Assembly (NCBI GenBank): GCA_000970895.1
Contig: JYHA01000147.1
Coordinates: 1 to 8,969 of the forward strand
From: Candidatus Arcanibacter lacustris
Lineage (GTDB): Bacteria > Pseudomonadota > Alphaproteobacteria > Rickettsiales > Arcanibacteraceae
Direction: 5' to 3'
Length of the DNA: 8,969 bases
A model generated the notes under the pieces. The model saw only the letters and a list, made by a program, of their open reading frames with translations. It searched no databases and was not told the DNA's origin. The translations under genes were made by a program, and so were the position numbers. Below are positions 6,148-8,969 of the stretch, piece by piece. The first letter of the stretch is position 1, and each line of letters begins with the position of its first letter.

Positions 6148-7476
6148 ATGGAAATAAAGACACTTGTAAACGAAGGACTAAAAAGAGAATTTAACGTTAT
6201 AGTTAGCCAAGACGAAGTGAGCAAAGCAATAAATGAAAACGTAAAGAAGCTATCTCGCGAAGTTAAAATTCAAGGATTCAGACCAGGAAAAATTCCAGAA
6301 GCAGTTATCAAACAAAGATATATGCCTACTATTTTACAAGATGCTCTTGAAGCGCTAGTAAAAGAAACTTCTCAAAAATTAATGCAAGAACAAAACATCA
6401 GACCAGCATTACAACCAACCATAGATGTAGTAAAATTTGAAGAAAATAGCAAATTAGAATATAAAATATCTATTGAATTACTACCTGAAATTAAATTACC
6501 TGACTTTACTAAAATTACTTTAGAAAAATTAGTATGCGATATCCAAGATAAAGATGTAAATGACTATCTAGATAAAGTAGCTCAGTCTGGTAAAAACTTT
6601 GTTGAATCCGATAAAAAGAAAGCAGAACAAGGCGATGCTGTTTTAATTAATTATCGTGGTACATTAAACGGAGTTGCTTTTGATGGCGGAACAGCAGAAG
6701 ATCATCAATTAGAACTCGGTAGCAAAAGCTTCATTGACGGGTTTGAAGATCAATTAGTTGGCAGTAAGCCAGGCGAACATAGAGTGATTAAGGTAAAATT
6801 CCCAGAACAATATCATGCAGAAAATCTAGCAGGTAAAGATGTTGAATTTGCAGTAGATGTTAAATCAATATTAACTGCCAAACCTCTTGAAATAAATGAT
6901 GACTTGGCTAAAAGATTTGGTTTGGAAGATTTAGAAGCTCTTAAAAACAAAGTAAGAGAAGAAATAACCAAAGACACCGACCTTGCTGCTAAAGAAAAAA
7001 TGAAAAAGGAACTTTTTGATAAATTAGAAAAAATTTGTGATTATGAAGTACCTTCAGGTATGATTAACTCTGAATTTAATGCTCTTTGGAATAAAGTGCA
7101 AGAAATGAAGAAAACTAATCCACAATTCTCTGAAGGCAAAACAGACGATGAGCTAAAAACTATTTATCAGAGACTATCAAAAAGAAGAGTAGCGCTTGGT
7201 TTGTTACTGGCAAAAATAGCTGGCGATGAAAATATTGTAGCTGATTCAGAAAGTATTAAATCTGCAATTTATGCACAAGCTCGTAATTATCCTGGTCAAG
7301 AACATGTTATTGTTGAATATTTCAGAAAAAACCCTGAAAGCTTAGAGCAACTAAAAGGACCAATTATCGAAGATAAAACAGTTGATTTCATCTTAGAAAA
7401 AACTAGCTTTAAAGATAAAAAAATATCTTTAGATAAATTCAAGGATGCAGTAAAAATAAATGAGGATGATTTCTAG
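6148..7476 (+). CDS. tig: Trigger factor, ribosome-associated chaperone and prolyl isomerase
   Basis: Trigger factor binds ribosomal protein uL23 at the exit tunnel and is the first chaperone met by nascent chains. The 442-residue product has the three expected domains: an N-terminal ribosome-binding domain (about 1-115) with the signature GFRPGKIP (43-50), an FKBP-type prolyl isomerase domain (about 155-240, with GDAVLINYRGTLNG, AFDGG and FIDGFEDQLVG), and a helical C-terminal domain. The start at 6148 is chosen because MEIKTLVNEGLKRE aligns with the usual family N-terminus and AAAGAG lies 6 nt before it. An ATG at 6130 would add six residues but has no ribosome binding site, and still longer readings run into the tRNA and are not credible. 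The gene ends in TAG and overlaps the xerC start by 17 nt. Confidence 0.96.
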   Translation: MEIKTLVNEGLKREFNVIVSQDEVSKAINENVKKLSREVKIQGFRPGKIPEAVIKQRYMPTILQDALEALVKETSQKLMQEQNIRPALQPTIDVVKFEENSKLEYKISIELLPEIKLPDFTKITLEKLVCDIQDKDVNDYLDKVAQSGKNFVESDKKKAEQGDAVLINYRGTLNGVAFDGGTAEDHQLELGSKSFIDGFEDQLVGSKPGEHRVIKVKFPEQYHAENLAGKDVEFAVDVKSILTAKPLEINDDLAKRFGLEDLEALKNKVREEITKDTDLAAKEKMKKELFDKLEKICDYEVPSGMINSEFNALWNKVQEMKKTNPQFSEGKTDDELKTIYQRLSKRRVALGLLLAKIAGDENIVADSESIKSAIYAQARNYPGQEHVIVEYFRKNPESLEQLKGPIIEDKTVDFILEKTSFKDKKISLDKFKDAVKINEDDF

Positions 7477-8392
7477 TTTAGAAAAGATAGTAGATTCTAA
7501 TCTACTAATCTTATGCCATAATTGGTTAGAATGGCTAAAATTAGAAAAGCTATCATCTGTAGCTACTATTCGTAATTATAGTACTGATATTAGAGTTTTT
7601 ATGGTTTTTATTAATCATCATAAATCTTCTAATATCAGCGTTTCCTTGATCAAAGAACTCAGCATCAGCGATTTTAGAGCCTGGATTTCATCCCTTCATA
7701 ATAGTAATATTAAATCTATCTCACTTGCTAGAAAAATATCCGCTATAAAAAACTTTTTCAAATATTTATCAAAATTCGAACAAATCGAAAATAATAATAT
7801 TTTTGCTATACGTTCTCCTAAATTATCAAAATCTCTGCCCCGTCCTCTTCTTGAAGAAGATGCCAAGATGGCTATCGAAAATATCGCAACTATTAGCCAA
7901 GATAATTGGGTTAATTTAAGAGATATGGCAATTTTAGCCTTAATTTATGGATGTGGTCTTCGTATTTCCGAAGCTTTATCCATCAATAAATCACAAATTA
8001 ATAATGATTATCTTTCTATTGTGGGTAAAGGTAAAAAAGAAAGAATCATTCCAGTGCTACCTATTGTTAGGCAATATATAAATAATTATCTAGAACAATG
8101 CCCCTATCATATTGATAATGAGATATTTGTAAGTATCAAGGGAGAGCCCTTAAGTGCTGATTTATTTAGAGTTCAGGTGAGAAAATTACGCAAAAAATTC
8201 GGACTAAATGATAAAGTAACTCCCCATGCTTTTAGACATAGTTTTGCTACTCATTTACTAGCAGGTGGAGCTGATTTAAGAGCAATTCAAGATTTACTAG
8301 GTCATGAAGATTTATCAACTACTGAACGCTATACACTTATTGAAACTAGTAAATTAGTCGAAGTTTATAATAAATTCCACCCAAGAGGATAA
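7460..8392 (+). CDS. xerC: Tyrosine recombinase, XerC type
   Basis: Xer recombinases resolve chromosome dimers at dif during division, acting as a XerC-XerD tetramer under FtsK control. The 310-residue product has the SAM-like DNA-binding N-domain (about 15-105) and a complete catalytic domain. R168 lies in YGCGLRISEAL, K190 in GKGKKE, H256 and R259 in PHAFRHSFATHLL, H282 in LLGHEDLSTT, and the nucleophile Y291 in ERYT. XerC is preferred over XerD because of the end VEVYNKFHPRG, which resembles the VYDxxHPR tail of XerC, but the call is by eye and a paralogue elsewhere would help to decide. The ATG at 7460 lies inside the end of tig; a second in-frame ATG at 7466 is possible. AAGGA at 7441-7445 is 14 nt from the first ATG, so translation is probably coupled to tig. 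A chromosomal Xer, rather than a phage integrase, is indicated by size and context. Confidence 0.9.
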   Translation: MRMISSLEKIVDSNLLILCHNWLEWLKLEKLSSVATIRNYSTDIRVFMVFINHHKSSNISVSLIKELSISDFRAWISSLHNSNIKSISLARKISAIKNFFKYLSKFEQIENNNIFAIRSPKLSKSLPRPLLEEDAKMAIENIATISQDNWVNLRDMAILALIYGCGLRISEALSINKSQINNDYLSIVGKGKKERIIPVLPIVRQYINNYLEQCPYHIDNEIFVSIKGEPLSADLFRVQVRKLRKKFGLNDKVTPHAFRHSFATHLLAGGADLRAIQDLLGHEDLSTTERYTLIETSKLVEVYNKFHPRG

Positions 8393-8446
8393 TGATATAT
8401 CGACATATTAACAATTCCTTAATCATTAATAATTACAATTTAAAAA

Positions 8447-8875
8447 ATGGCTTATACACCAAATCTCAACTTCAAACAAAAAGGCTTCACTCTTATAGAG
8501 ATTTCTATCGTAATGGTGATTATTGGATTAATTATTGGTGGAATTATAACAGGAAAAGAAATGATTTACGGGGCAAAAGCTAGATCAATCGTTTCTCAAA
8601 TTACTCAATACAACGTTGCTGTTGCTACATTCTTATCAAAATATAACGCATATCCTGGTGACATGATGAATGCTTCTTCATTTATTGTAAATGCTGCAAA
8701 TGGCAATGGAGATGGATTGATTTCATGTGTAACCTCTAATTCCACTCCAAATAATATCGTTAACCAGGGACAAGGTATGTTATACTATTATGGATCTAGT
8801 TGTCCTGGAACTAGTTATACAACTTTTTATCGTGAAGTAAGTAGTTTTTTTCACATTTACAATATACCGATCTGA
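8447..8875 (+). CDS. Type IV prepilin-like protein, apparently frameshifted
   Basis: The product has a 13-residue leader ending in Gly and then a classic class III prepilin signal, QKG|FTLIEISIVMVIIG. The glutamate at mature position 5 (E18) is present, and a long hydrophobic helix (about 14-38) follows. Such proteins are cleaved and N-methylated by the prepilin peptidase PilD and form the core of type IV pili or type II secretion pseudopili. The globular part has YPGDM (about 70-74), a GNGDG loop and two cysteines (C94 and C115 by my count). The 142-residue frame ends abnormally in HIYNIPI. Reading one frame over from the T7 run at 8845-8851 gives a continuation that looks like pilin sequence, so the stop at 8873-8875 is probably not the ancestral one. 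The start has no good ribosome binding site, and an in-frame TAA lies at 8441-8443. No other pilus gene is in the window. Whether it is functional is uncertain. Confidence 0.75.
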   Translation: MAYTPNLNFKQKGFTLIEISIVMVIIGLIIGGIITGKEMIYGAKARSIVSQITQYNVAVATFLSKYNAYPGDMMNASSFIVNAANGNGDGLISCVTSNSTPNNIVNQGQGMLYYYGSSCPGTSYTTFYREVSSFFHIYNIPI

Positions 8876-8919
8876 TTAAAGAAGGGCTTACTTTTACTTC
8901 TTCCCCTCGTGGATTATAG
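8845..8919 (+). other. Out-of-frame continuation of the prepilin gene after a T7 run
   Basis: The prepilin frame crosses seven consecutive T (8845-8851). With one extra T the frame would continue as FFSHLQYTDLIKEGLTF and so on to TAG at 8917-8919, adding 22 residues after the shift. The HLxxxxLIKEGL pattern fits the amphipathic segment seen after the REL/REV-FFxHL part of related pilin-like proteins, whereas the in-frame ending does not. The 50 nt beyond the TAG have stops in all plus frames, so the protein would still be short. Confidence 0.6.
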
Positions 8920-8969
8920 TAAATTAACTTGAATTAGGTGTGCAAAAGAAGGCTTTTAAAGCATCGTAT

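Noticed and set aside
8392..8583. 63-codon plus-strand frame overlapping the xerC stop and the prepilin gene
   Set aside because: It is out of frame with the prepilin signal sequence, has no recognisable features and is a shadow of the pilin gene.
8924..8968. Minus-strand open frame entering from the right edge (ending KAFFCTPNSS)
   Set aside because: Only 14 codons are visible, with no start in the window and no identifiable family; it is too short to call a gene.

Overview
The window is AT-rich DNA from an alphaproteobacterium, most likely a host-associated member with a reduced genome (Rickettsiales, or a Holosporales-like lineage). The reasons are low GC and A/T-ending codons in every gene, a lone ccmB, an alphaproteobacterial trigger factor and XerC, and intergenic palindromic repeats that recall the palindromic elements of Rickettsia. 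No 16S rRNA or other decisive marker is present, so the order-level placement is an inference.

Layout. All genes left of about 5.85 kb are on the minus strand: the N-terminal 436 residues of the flagellar M-ring protein FliF (cut by the left edge), the haem-exporter membrane subunit CcmB, a UbiH-family ubiquinone hydroxylase, and the conserved eno-ftsB pair (enolase, then the divisome protein FtsB). Right of that, everything is on the plus strand: tRNA-Leu(UAG), trigger factor (tig), a XerC-type tyrosine recombinase whose start overlaps the end of tig, and a prepilin-like gene that appears frameshifted in a T7 run. The boundary at 5848-6017 is a divergent intergenic region holding the eno ribosome binding site and a candidate promoter for tRNA-Leu and tig.

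The gaps between minus-strand genes hold most of the unexplained structure. Two copies of one bipartite palindromic element (2419-2564 and 3929-4077) sit in opposite orientations on either side of ubiH. Each runs GTCATCC - weak hairpin - GGATCCAT - spacer - GGATCC - perfect 22-bp hairpin - GGATGAC. The strong stem differs in sequence between the copies, yet stays perfectly paired in both. A third, different structure (1384-1605, between fliF and ccmB) is a set of nested inverted repeats containing a tandem 8-mer.

Functionally the genes are a mix of housekeeping (glycolysis, division, chaperone, chromosome dimer resolution), respiration (cytochrome c maturation, ubiquinone synthesis) and surface appendages (flagellum, type IV pilus-like). 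I see no defence locus, CRISPR array, transposase or prophage. The most interesting features are the repeat family and the broken pilin reading frame.
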